Source of the DNA: JADCRZ01 sp965200945
GTDB taxonomy: Bacteria > Bacteroidota > Bacteroidia > Chitinophagales > Chitinophagaceae
Reading direction: 5' to 3'
Length of the DNA stretch: 64,000 bases
Assembly (NCBI GenBank): GCA_965200945.1
Contig: OZ241749.1
Span: forward strand, 2,480,001-2,544,000
Part shown: positions 44,401 through 51,535 of the stretch, one piece after another
Position numbering within the stretch: the stretch's first letter is position 1
Layout of the letters: every line of letters begins with the position of its first letter
Position numbers and translations under genes: made by a program
Notes under the pieces: generated by a model
Seen by the model: only the letters and a program-made list of their open reading frames with translations
Told to the model about the DNA's origin: nothing
Databases searched by the model: none

Positions 44401-44911
44401 CACCGAGATCGTCACCGAAGAGGATGTTCTCCAGGAGTACCTTGGCGATGCCCTGGCGAACCTGCCTGCGCAGGTCGGCATGGTCACCGTTGTAATACAC
44501 GATCATCTTGTTGTTCACCAGCCGGGTATTTCCACCGGCGCTCTGCCAGTCGGAACCCAGGCCTATGTTGGACTGCATCATTTCATCGAAATGGTTGTAC
44601 ACGATGATATTGGCCCTTCTCTGCAATCCGTACTCAGTAAAGCTTTCAAGGTCGGGCAGCTCTTTTTCGGCAACCTGCGCCACATATTTGGCAAGCGGTT
44701 CGCCGTTCTGGCTGTAGTAGCTGTTGAAGTTATCAGTCTGGTAATAGGCCCATTTGAATTTTTTATATTGCACCCGGTTCTTGCCGAACTCCACTGAATT
44801 GACCTGGGCAGAAGCCGAGAAGATGAAAAAAACACTTGCGAACATGGAAACAATCAACCTTTGTCTTCTAAACACCTGAGTTACCAGCGGTAACCTCGTC
44901 TGAAATTGCAT
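41453..44911 (-). CDS. TolB-like propeller protein with outer-membrane beta-barrel
   Basis: The 44911 ATG is preferred because it begins a classical signal peptide ending in SASAQ; an upstream in-frame ATG (44956) adds 15 residues. The 1152-residue protein has three parts. Residues about 40-290 resemble a peptidase-MA/gluzincin domain, but the HExxH position reads QGIAKVLLE (153-161) and the third-ligand region reads WLTDGYVEY (184-192), so it is probably inactive. Residues about 330-620 are a TolB-type beta-propeller (LAWDGKGTRLAVVYW). The C-terminal about 400 residues are an outer-membrane barrel ending MGLDF. This is a conserved Bacteroidota envelope protein of unknown role. Confidence 0.75.
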   Translation of the reverse strand: MQFQTRLPLVTQVFRRQRLIVSMFASVFFIFSASAQVNSVEFGKNRVQYKKFKWAYYQTDNFNSYYSQNGEPLAKYVAQVAEKELPDLESFTEYGLQRRANIIVYNHFDEMMQSNIGLGSDWQSAGGNTRLVNNKMIVYYNGDHADLRRQVRQGIAKVLLENILFGDDLGEFAANQALLDLPKWLTDGYVEYAGENWSTQLDDDLKSAILSGNYKNFYQFAFKQPTLAGHAFWNYVAETYKKENVTYFLYLARVYRNLNGASNRIAKKKFKEVLKDFMAYQEDKYYKDIRSRRNAPKGSMSVVEEVKSNKDFFRFSPSPAPRSQTYAVVEFKAGVERVVLYDNYVDRKVLLKSGVRTNENMPNPNYPMLAWDGKGTRLAVVYWKEGKVKLFVYDDLARYKPVKVDLDQFDQVTDVKFMLDRNTLLFSAVKKGQSDIYVYKIDTESITQITNDVFDDLDPSFIAFPGKTGIIYSSNRPSPNAATADTALPSDHRYNIFLVNNWNQTDFRQITQLSDLKFGNARYPVQYNTTHFTFVSDENGIGNRYAGFFNTRRAGVDSIYRIGTEFLRNPDPRDLDSALKAANLSQPDSVFAISLTKDSAYVFPITNYQSSLTETKIAGDNGQVSEVRREGNLKFLYKLKVDENTLKRRNVNSRPTDYRRRTIEASRIASGQALPQNPVRSADSARKKDIFESEFGAEKPDTAAAARGRVFNGETIAKVSVLDRAKRFDYTLKFSVDQVTGSLFNNDVLVTRYQPYTGSLPVTLNNGAFNGLAQVSLFDVLEDFRFTGMFRSPLINAAGSGVPVSVGTPNVFIPNSQSLLNSGSEYLARFDYLKRRTDFSALYYRKTDVGYDGASGYPVKLYTNLFQGIIKYPLDRVKSVRISIGIRTDKYVLKGVDEPSLKARDSKQTFALSRIEYVYDNTVVKATNIMNGLRYKFYIDYNSQISQLTTQEGRGGFNFGFDGRFYQKLYRNFIWAVRGAGDFSWGSQKIIYYLGGVDGGLFPKYSQNPRPQDPDYAFQSLAVNMRGFPQNVANGNNAVVINSEFRLPVFSTLFNKPINNAFLRNFEVIQFTDLGSAWNGVYNKIQRPSVVYGEDPVSVLIKAGGIGPFVGSYGFGVRSTLLGYFLRFDTGWEMNGVFRGKPMVHFAMGLDF

Positions 44912-44982
44912 ATCCGTTTGTTTGTGAATTAAAATTATGTTTTTAACGCTTATCAATGAAATTCATTACCTAAATATAGCCT

Positions 44983-45621
44983 ATGCTTCAAGTAACCAGC
45001 TTTGTATTCAGTCCGTTACAGGAAAACACCTACCTATTGTATAACGAAGAAAAGATTGGTTGTGTTATTGATCCGGGCTGTTATTTTGAACCTGAGAAAA
45101 TAAAACTGCAAAACTTCATTATTGGTCAGGGATTGCAGGCCAAATATTTGTTAAATACGCACTGTCACCTCGATCATGTTTTCGGCAACAGGTTCGTGCA
45201 TGCTACCTGGGGCCTTGTACCCCATATCCACCGCAAAGAATTACCGGTTTGGAAGGTGGCCGCGCAATACGGCCTCCTGTGGAATTTACCTTTTGAGCCC
45301 TACGAAGGTGAGGCCCTCTTCCTGGAAGAAGGCGACACGGTCAAACTGGGCGACGATGAGTTGCGTGTGATCCTTACTCCAGGGCATGCGCCCGGACATA
45401 TCTGCTTTTACTGCGAGAAGCAGGGCTTCCTCATCAACGGCGATGTGCTTTTCCGTGGGAGCATAGGAAGAACAGACCTGCCGCTGGGCAACTTCGACGA
45501 ACTCATCGACAGCATCCGCACCAAGTTGTTCCTGTTGCCTGATGAGACCGTGGTATACTGCGGACATGGCCCTTCAACCACCATCGGATTCGAGAAGCAC
45601 AACAATCCCTTCCTGCAGTAA
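44983..45621 (+). CDS. MBL-fold metallo-hydrolase (glyoxalase II-like)
   Basis: A 212-residue metallo-beta-lactamase-fold enzyme with the binuclear metal motif NTHCHLDHVFG (His60, His62, Asp64, His65), then GHAPGH, GDVLF and a C-terminal CGHGPSTT with the last His. The short form without the glyoxalase II lipid/glutathione domain is common in Bacteroidota; the substrate is unspecified (thioester hydrolase is likely). It is divergent from the TolB/barrel gene and convergent with the flippase gene, 12 bases apart. Confidence 0.88.
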   Translation: MLQVTSFVFSPLQENTYLLYNEEKIGCVIDPGCYFEPEKIKLQNFIIGQGLQAKYLLNTHCHLDHVFGNRFVHATWGLVPHIHRKELPVWKVAAQYGLLWNLPFEPYEGEALFLEEGDTVKLGDDELRVILTPGHAPGHICFYCEKQGFLINGDVLFRGSIGRTDLPLGNFDELIDSIRTKLFLLPDETVVYCGHGPSTTIGFEKHNNPFLQ

Positions 45622-45633
45622 GTTGACGGTAGA

Positions 45634-47127
45634 TCAAATGTATTTTCCGATCACGGGCAGCCTGCGGAACTCGCTCTTTTCCACCCGGGTAATAAAGAAG
45701 ACATAAGCGCCCAGCAGCACCAGTCCGGAAGCGATGCTGAACAGGTTGCTGTGTATGTAATGATCAAGCGCGCGGTGAACAAAGTAAAGCAGTACCACGA
45801 TCACCAGATACGCACTGAGCTTTTTCCAGGCATACGGTACGGGATAACGTTTTTGTCCCCACACGAATGAGATCACCATCATGCTGGCATAACAAAAAAA
45901 GGTGGCCCAGGCGCAGGCCATGTAACCATAGGATGGAATGAACAGGCCGTTCACCAGCAAGGTGATAGCGGCGCCGATGAGGGTGATGGTAGCGCCCGCC
46001 GTTGTTTTATGGCCCAGCTTGTACCAGATAGACAGGTTGTAATAGATGCCGAGGAACATATTGGCGAGCAGCAGGATGGGCACCACCCGCAGGCCTTCCC
46101 AGTGTTTGCTGTCGATGAACCCGCGCCAGATGATGATAAACAGGCTCACCACCAGGAACATGGTCGTGATGGTGATCACAAAAAATTTCATGACCCGGGC
46201 ATAGGTGTACTTCTGGTTCTGGGTGCCGGCCTGTTTGAAAAAGAACGGTTCGGCGCCCATCCTGAAAGCCTGTACAAAAAGCGTGATCAGGATCGAGAGT
46301 TTATAGCAGGCATTGTACACCCCTACCTGTTCTTCCTTGTATTTCTCCGTTCCCGGCACCCACCATTTCAGCATCAGCCGGTCCAAGGTCTCATTGATCA
46401 TACCACCCATTCCGGCCACGATCAGCGGCAGGCTGTAGATCATCATCGTCTTCCACAGGGTGCTGTCGAGTTTCCATTCAAACGAAATAAATTCTTTCCA
46501 TAGCAGGATCAGCGTAAAAGCCGACTGTGCCAGGTTGGCCACCACCGCATACACCACCGGGTTCTGTGCCGGATCGTAGAAAAGCCCGACCCAGCTGTGC
46601 GGATCGGCTTTGATCGCGTTGTGACAATAGCTCAGGAAGAAATAGGTAAGTCCCATGTTGAGGACGATGCCGCTGATGCTGATAAAGGCAAATTTTACCG
46701 GTCTTCCCTCCTGCCGCAGGCGCGCGAAAGGCATGCGGCTCAGCGTGTCGAGCGCAATGATGATGATGCTGAGTTTGATGAGGCCGGGATAGTCGGGCAG
46801 GCCGGCGAACTGTGCCAGCTGGTGGCGGAACAGCCACAGCACGACGCCGAGAAAGACGGTGCTGGAAAGCAGCGAAATGCTTACCGTATTGTAAAGGGTC
46901 TGCCGGTTTTCCTGTTGGGCAAAACGGAAGTAGGTGGTTTCCATGCCGTAGGTAAACAGCACGTTGAGCAGAGGGATGGCCGCGTAAACCAGCCCCATCT
47001 TACCATAGTCCGCTTTTGTGAGCACCGCCGTCAGGTAAGGCGTCAGCAGGTAACTGATGAACCTTGCGCCGATGGAACTCACTCCATACCAGATCGTCTG
47101 ACTGGCCAGTTGTTTTACACTACTCAA
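45634..47127 (-). CDS. Polysaccharide biosynthesis / oligosaccharide flippase family protein
   Basis: A 497-residue integral membrane protein with about 14 hydrophobic helices, the polysaccharide-transport (MOP superfamily) fold that flips lipid-linked oligosaccharides. The start is TTG at 47127: no ATG precedes the conserved N-terminal helix, the frame has no better codon upstream, and an exact -7 box TATTTTTG lies 18 bases upstream. No glycosyltransferase neighbours are present, so the glycan cannot be named. Confidence 0.85.
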   Translation of the reverse strand: MSSVKQLASQTIWYGVSSIGARFISYLLTPYLTAVLTKADYGKMGLVYAAIPLLNVLFTYGMETTYFRFAQQENRQTLYNTVSISLLSSTVFLGVVLWLFRHQLAQFAGLPDYPGLIKLSIIIIALDTLSRMPFARLRQEGRPVKFAFISISGIVLNMGLTYFFLSYCHNAIKADPHSWVGLFYDPAQNPVVYAVVANLAQSAFTLILLWKEFISFEWKLDSTLWKTMMIYSLPLIVAGMGGMINETLDRLMLKWWVPGTEKYKEEQVGVYNACYKLSILITLFVQAFRMGAEPFFFKQAGTQNQKYTYARVMKFFVITITTMFLVVSLFIIIWRGFIDSKHWEGLRVVPILLLANMFLGIYYNLSIWYKLGHKTTAGATITLIGAAITLLVNGLFIPSYGYMACAWATFFCYASMMVISFVWGQKRYPVPYAWKKLSAYLVIVVLLYFVHRALDHYIHSNLFSIASGLVLLGAYVFFITRVEKSEFRRLPVIGKYI

Positions 47128-47144
47128 AGGGGCGGAAGTTTTGA

Positions 47145-47152
47145 CAAAAATA
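47145..47152 (-). promoter_or_regulatory. -7 box TATTTTTG before the flippase gene
   Basis: Exact TAnnTTTG match on the minus strand, ending 18 bases upstream of the TTG start; supports both a separate promoter from arfB and the unusual start codon. Confidence 0.5.
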
Positions 47153-47256
47153 GCAGGTAGCGCTTAGCTTCCGGCTTTTGGGTTAATTTTTATGAATGGC
47201 AAATGAATGAAGTTGGAAAATTCGGTCTACAGCAGCCGATAGCCGCGAACATTGCG

Positions 47257-47661
47257 CTATCCCCAATCCCTGCCTACCTTCCTCCTGCCTTCCTTGATGA
47301 AGGAGGCCTGCTTCTTGCCCTCGAGGCGTTTTTCTTTGGCGGCGCGGCTGACCTTTGTGGCAATGCGTTTCTTGACTTTTTTCAGCGCGGCGGCGATCAG
47401 CTCGTTTGTCTTGCGTACAACCTCTTCCTTGTTCTGCAACTGGGTGCGGTATGCCTGGCTTTTGACAAGCAGGAACCCTTCGGAATTGATTCGGGACGCC
47501 AGCTTTGCAACGATGAGGGCTTTTTGGGCCTCGGACAGAAGCGTTGACCCGGCCACGGCGAAATATCCCTCCACCATGGTTTCTACCTTGTTGACGTTTT
47601 GCCCTCCCTTGCCGCCGCTACGGGCGGTCTGGAACTTTATTTCTTTTGATACATCGATCAT
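47257..47661 (-). CDS. arfB: Alternative ribosome-rescue factor ArfB
   Basis: A 134-residue codon-independent peptidyl-tRNA hydrolase that rescues ribosomes stalled on mRNAs lacking a stop codon. The catalytic GGQ is at 19-21 (RSGGKGGQNVNKV), and the basic C-terminal tail (Lys/Arg-rich from about 90) that enters the mRNA channel is present. It lacks the codon-recognition domains of RF1/RF2. It is divergent from dtd, with a 40-base gap. Confidence 0.93.
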   Translation of the reverse strand: MIDVSKEIKFQTARSGGKGGQNVNKVETMVEGYFAVAGSTLLSEAQKALIVAKLASRINSEGFLLVKSQAYRTQLQNKEEVVRKTNELIAAALKKVKKRIATKVSRAAKEKRLEGKKQASFIKEGRRKVGRDWG

Positions 47662-47701
47662 AACTACGGATCGCTAAATTTACGCCATCCAGTTTTAGTT
47701 T

Positions 47702-48154
47702 ATGAGGGCAGTTATACAAAGGGTAAGCCATGCAGCAGTTTCGGTAGTTGGAACGGTCAAAAGCGAGATCGGCGCCGGGCTGCTCGTGCTGCTGGGTATT
47801 GAAGAGGCAGACAACGACGAGGATATCCGCTGGCTCAGCGCCAAGATCGTGCAGCTCCGCATCTTCAACGACGAGCAGGGCGTCATGAACCGGTCGCTGC
47901 TCGATATCGGCGGGGAGCTGCTGCTGGTGAGCCAGTTCACCCTGCATGCCGCCACGAAAAAAGGGAACCGACCCTCCTACCTGCGGGCCGCCAGGCCGGA
48001 GACGGCCCGGCTGATGTACGAAAAAATGATCGCACAGCTGCAAGCCGACCTCGGCCGGCAGATCGGCACAGGTGAGTTCCAGGCCGATATGAAAGTGTCG
48101 CTGCTCAACGACGGACCGGTGACCATCCTGATCGATACCAAAAACAAAGAATAA
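47702..48154 (+). CDS. dtd: D-aminoacyl-tRNA deacylase
   Basis: A 150-residue proofreading enzyme that removes D-amino acids (and glycine) wrongly attached to tRNA. It starts MRAVIQRVSHAAVSV and carries the SQFTL motif and the cross-subunit Gly-Pro motif in NDGPVTILID. Length normal. It is followed 7 bases later by the MazG-like pyrophosphohydrolase gene; glyS lies shortly after, so this stretch groups translation quality-control functions. Confidence 0.96.
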   Translation: MRAVIQRVSHAAVSVVGTVKSEIGAGLLVLLGIEEADNDEDIRWLSAKIVQLRIFNDEQGVMNRSLLDIGGELLLVSQFTLHAATKKGNRPSYLRAARPETARLMYEKMIAQLQADLGRQIGTGEFQADMKVSLLNDGPVTILIDTKNKE

Positions 48155-48161
48155 TCACAAT

Positions 48162-48497
48162 ATGAGTTCCCTCACCCTGGAAGAAGCCCAGCAGCAGGTA
48201 GACGAATGGATCCGCACGGTCGGGGTCCGGTATTTCAACGAGTTGACCAATCTGGGCATCCTCATGGAAGAAGTAGGCGAACTCTCCCGCATCATCGTCC
48301 GCAAATACGGCGAACAGTCGTTCAAGGAAAGCGACCTGGGCAAAGACCTGCCGGACGAAATGGCCGATGTGCTCTGGGTGCTACTCTGCCTGGCCAACCA
48401 GACGGGCGTGAACCTCACCGATGCCCTCCGCAAAAATTTCGAGAAAAAATCCTTCCGCGACCAGCAGCGGCATAAGGAGAATGAAAAACTCCTGTAG
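48162..48497 (+). CDS. MazG-like nucleotide pyrophosphohydrolase
   Basis: A 111-residue all-alpha protein of the MazG / RS21-C6 type, hydrolysing nucleoside triphosphates to monophosphates to cleanse the nucleotide pool. It shows the metal-binding EEVGE (about 31-35) and the later DEMADVLWVL (EXXD) motif. It is 7 bases downstream of dtd and probably co-transcribed. Confidence 0.9.
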   Translation: MSSLTLEEAQQQVDEWIRTVGVRYFNELTNLGILMEEVGELSRIIVRKYGEQSFKESDLGKDLPDEMADVLWVLLCLANQTGVNLTDALRKNFEKKSFRDQQRHKENEKLL

Positions 48498-48545
48498 GGA
48501 CGAGAGGCCAGGCGCTTACTCTGGCACCGGATCGCTGAAATTCAG

Positions 48546-48565
48546 AGACGCCGGGCTGGGCGTCT
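48546..48565. repeat. Dispersed intergenic palindrome, copy 2
   Basis: AGACGCC-GGGCTG-GGCGTCT: perfect 7-base arms with a 6-base loop, sharing the AGACGCCGGGC core with copies at 9717 and 50564. It could also serve as a terminator for the dtd operon. Confidence 0.55.
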
Positions 48566-48580
48566 GTACGACTTATTCCC

Positions 48581-48588
48581 TACTTTTG
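48581..48588 (+). promoter_or_regulatory. -7 box TACTTTTG just before glyS
   Basis: Exact TAnnTTTG match ending only 7 bases before the ATG of glyS, so transcription would begin at or within a base or two of the start codon (leaderless or near-leaderless mRNA). No clear -33 TTG. Confidence 0.55.
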
Positions 48589-48595
48589 CCGCCTT

Positions 48596-50038
48596 ATGGC
48601 GAACGATACAAACAGGTTCCAGGCGATCATTGCCCATTGCAAGGAGTACGGATTCATCTTTCCTTCCAGCGAGATCTACGACGGACTTAGCGCCGTATAC
48701 GATTACGGCCAGTATGGAAGCGAACTTAAGAAGAATATCCGCGACTACTGGTGGAAAAGCATGACCCAGATGCACGAGAACATCGTGGGCATCGATGCGG
48801 CCATCTTTATGCATCCCGCCACCTGGAAGGCCAGCGGCCACGTCGACAATTTCAGCGACCCCATGATCGACAACCGAGACAGTAAAAAACGCTATCGGGT
48901 CGACCACCTTATAGAAGGATTCGCGGAAGACCTCAAAGCCAAGGGCGACACCGAAAAAGCCGACGCCCTGCTCAGCCGGATGGACCAGCTGCTCGCCGCC
49001 GACGACTACTCCGGACTCAAAGACCTCATCCTCACCAACAACATCAAATGCAGCATCAGCGGCACCACCAACTGGACAGACGTACGCCAGTTCAACCTGA
49101 TGTTCTCCACGCAGATGGGCAGCACAGGCGGTGAAGAAGCCAGCGAGATCTACCTGCGCCCGGAGACCGCGCAAGGCATCTTCGTCAACTTCCTCAACGT
49201 GCAGAAGACCGGCCGCATGAAGATCCCTTTCGGCATCGCACAGGTCGGCAAGGCCTTCCGCAACGAGATCGTGGCCCGGCAGTTTATCTTCCGCATGCGC
49301 GAGTTCGAACAGATGGAAATGCAGTTCTTTATCCGCCCCGGCACACAAAAGGAATGGTACGAATTCTGGAAGGAAGAAAGGATGAAATGGCACCTGAGCC
49401 TGGGCATCTCACCGGAAAAATACCGTTTTCACGACCACGTAAAGCTGGCCCATTACGCCGATGCCGCCTGCGACATTGAATACGATTTCCCCATCGGTTT
49501 TAAAGAAGTGGAAGGCATCCATTCACGGACCGACTTCGACCTGACCAATCACCAGCTTTACAGCAAAAAGAAACTCGTTTACTTCGACAACGAAATCAAC
49601 AAGAACTACGTTCCTTACGTGATAGAGACATCCATCGGGCTCGACCGTACGGTGCTGATGATCCTGAGCGAGGCTTATGAGGAAGAAGACCTGAGCACCC
49701 CGGAAAAACCCGACAGCCGCGTGGTGCTGCGGTTTCCGCCGAAGCTCTCCCCCATCAAGCTGGCCGTGTTCCCGCTCCTGAAAAAGGATGGCCTACCGGA
49801 GATCGCCCGGACGGTCATGGATGAGTGCAAGCCCAATTTCCGGTGCTTTTATGAAGAAAAGGATGCGATCGGCAAGCGTTACCGCCGTATGGACGCGATT
49901 GGCACGCCTTTTTGTGTAACTATAGATCACCAGACCAAAGAAGACAACACCGTCACGATCCGGTACCGCGACTCCATGAAACAGGAACGGATCCCGCTCG
50001 GTGCGGTGAAAGCGCTGGTGGCCGCAGAGATTGTTTAA
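48596..50038 (+). CDS. glyS: Glycine--tRNA ligase (single-chain class II)
   Basis: Charges tRNA-Gly with glycine. A 480-residue dimeric eukaryote/archaea-like class II synthetase, with motif 2 in FRNEIVARQFIFRMREFEQMEMQFF, motif 3 around GLDRTVLMIL, and a C-terminal anticodon-binding domain (about 375-480). ATG 48596 follows at once on an exact -7 promoter box. Length normal. Confidence 0.95.
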   Translation: MANDTNRFQAIIAHCKEYGFIFPSSEIYDGLSAVYDYGQYGSELKKNIRDYWWKSMTQMHENIVGIDAAIFMHPATWKASGHVDNFSDPMIDNRDSKKRYRVDHLIEGFAEDLKAKGDTEKADALLSRMDQLLAADDYSGLKDLILTNNIKCSISGTTNWTDVRQFNLMFSTQMGSTGGEEASEIYLRPETAQGIFVNFLNVQKTGRMKIPFGIAQVGKAFRNEIVARQFIFRMREFEQMEMQFFIRPGTQKEWYEFWKEERMKWHLSLGISPEKYRFHDHVKLAHYADAACDIEYDFPIGFKEVEGIHSRTDFDLTNHQLYSKKKLVYFDNEINKNYVPYVIETSIGLDRTVLMILSEAYEEEDLSTPEKPDSRVVLRFPPKLSPIKLAVFPLLKKDGLPEIARTVMDECKPNFRCFYEEKDAIGKRYRRMDAIGTPFCVTIDHQTKEDNTVTIRYRDSMKQERIPLGAVKALVAAEIV

Positions 50039-50190
50039 AGCGCCGGGAAGTTTAAACGGGTAGCGGTATTCCGGTTGTTTGTTTCTCGTATTACTATTGT
50101 ACCCCATACCCAGGTTCCAGGGTGCTGGTCCTTATTTTGAAAATCCTATATCGTACGTGAGCCGCTCAACGATCATTGAACCTTATATTT

Positions 50191-50502
50191 ATGTATTCAA
50201 TACTTGCCATCGAAATGTATGTCCATGTGATGTGGTTGCCCCTGGCGGTCGTCCTGTCCGCCCTCGCCGGAATGCTGTTCCGGACTGCACAGCTCAAAAA
50301 AGCGAACAAACAGGTCCTCTCCCTTGAAAACGATATGATGAGATGTCATGCCGACATCCTGAAGCTCGAGCAAAAACTGGCCATGGCCGAGAAAGCCGCC
50401 GCAGTCCAGCCTTCCTCCCCGGTCGTACCGATGAACGAACCCACCACAGATGAAAAAAGAGACCCTGCAGAAAGGAATCCGAGGAAATCAATGAATAAAT
50501 AA
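50191..50502 (+). CDS. Hypothetical small membrane protein with coiled coil
   Basis: A 103-residue product from ATG 50191 (TTG 50176 is an in-frame alternative). It has one transmembrane helix (about 12-32), a coiled coil (about 34-67: KKANKQVLSLENDMMRCHAD) and a Pro/Lys/Arg-rich tail. The arrangement resembles LapA-like or other small envelope proteins, but I do not recognise a family. Standing alone, it is supported by a plausible start, composition and topology only. Confidence 0.6.
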   Translation: MYSILAIEMYVHVMWLPLAVVLSALAGMLFRTAQLKKANKQVLSLENDMMRCHADILKLEQKLAMAEKAAAVQPSSPVVPMNEPTTDEKRDPAERNPRKSMNK

Positions 50503-50516
50503 CCTGCTATTTTCGC

Positions 50517-50585
50517 ACAGAAGCAATGCTTCGCGTCTCCGGATATCATCGATCCTGTGGGAGAGACGCCGGGCATGGCTTCTGT
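50517..50585. repeat. Dispersed intergenic palindrome, copy 3 (long inverted repeat)
   Basis: The left arm ACAGAAGCAATGCTTCGCGTCTCC (50517-50540) is inverted at 50560-50585 (GGAGAGACGCCGGGCATGG...), with a short insertion. The right arm contains the AGACGCCGGGCATGG core shared with copies near 9717 and 48546. The spacer is 19 bases. Confidence 0.55.
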
Positions 50586-50615
50586 ACCGAGAAAGATCAC
50601 TGCTACCCGTTCCTG

Positions 50616-51371
50616 CTATCCATACAATTCCTGGTGAATCGACTTCCGGTTGTAGCCCAGCGCCTGGATCCGCTGTTTGGCCTCGTCGATCATGTTCTTC
50701 CAGCCGCAGAGATAGAAATGTGCCGGTGAAGGACCGGCATCCGCACTCCCTTCTCTGAGCCGGTTTTCGCGGCAGATCTCTTCGTAGGCAGCGTGTACAT
50801 AACCCGTGCGGCAGCCTGCGGCCGCATCTTCCCTCGAAAACGTAGGGAGATAGTTGAAGGAGGGAATGTTCTTTTCGAGGCTTTTCAATTCCTCGCCGTA
50901 GAGCGAGTCGCACGTTTTGCGGCAGCCGAATATGAGGTAAATATTCCGGTGAGGGATCTGGTGGTTGAAGATATGGTGGCTCATGGAACGGAAAGGCGCA
51001 ATGCCGGTGCCTGTGCAGATAAAGAACAGATCGTCTTCAATCTCAGGTGGCAGTAAAAACACGCCCTGCGGGCCCCGCAGGGTCAATTGCGATCCCACGC
51101 CCACTTCATTGAACAGGTAGGTAGTACCCAGTCCGCCTTCCAGGAAAACGATCACCAGCTCAAACACATTGGTACCGTCGGGCCAGGAGGCGATCGAGTA
51201 GCTGCGCCATCTTTTGGCGGGTTTTTCGTGAATGGGCAGATCCAGCGTTACAAACTGGCCTGGCTCGAAATCAAACTGCTCCAGTTCATCCACCCTGATC
51301 CAGAAGCGTTTGGTGCTGGGTGTTTCATCCTCGATCCGGATAACCGTACTGGTCCGCCAGGGCTGTAACAT
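50616..51371 (-). CDS. Ferredoxin/flavodoxin reductase-like FAD-NAD(P) oxidoreductase
   Basis: The frame opens at 51419, but the M at 51371 (MLQPWRTSTVIRIEDE) fits the start of the FAD-binding domain better; the longer form adds 16 residues. The 251-residue protein has the FAD motif RSYSIAS (about 56-62), GPQGVF, and NAD(P)-binding GTGIAPFRSM, with CGWKNMIDEA near the end. There is no 2Fe-2S domain, so it accepts electrons from or gives them to a separate partner. It is preceded, on the opposite side, by the T9SS protease gene. Confidence 0.82.
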   Translation of the reverse strand: MLQPWRTSTVIRIEDETPSTKRFWIRVDELEQFDFEPGQFVTLDLPIHEKPAKRWRSYSIASWPDGTNVFELVIVFLEGGLGTTYLFNEVGVGSQLTLRGPQGVFLLPPEIEDDLFFICTGTGIAPFRSMSHHIFNHQIPHRNIYLIFGCRKTCDSLYGEELKSLEKNIPSFNYLPTFSREDAAAGCRTGYVHAAYEEICRENRLREGSADAGPSPAHFYLCGWKNMIDEAKQRIQALGYNRKSIHQELYG

Positions 51372-51476
51372 ACGATGGAGATTAACATGAGCAAGCAAAT
51401 ACCGGAAGAAAGTTACCATTTATTCCCCGTTTGCCGACGCATGCCTGCCGGAAAATGATGGCCGTAACGCCCAAAA

Positions 51477-51509
51477 ACAAAAGACGCCCCGGCAGGAGGC
51501 GTCTTTTGT
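51477..51509 (-). terminator. Terminator of the S8 protease gene
   Basis: 12-base arms ACAAAAGACGCC / GGCGTCTTTTGT with a 9-base loop. Read on the minus strand it is followed by TTTTTGGG, 26 bases after the stop at 51536. Confidence 0.8.
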
Positions 51510-51535
51510 TTTATTCCATGGTCTTTAAACGATGA

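Noticed and set aside
43436..44797. 453-residue plus-strand open frame
   Set aside because: Lies wholly inside the TolB/barrel gene on the other strand; composition is His/Val/Arg-rich as in GC-rich antisense shadows, with no motif.
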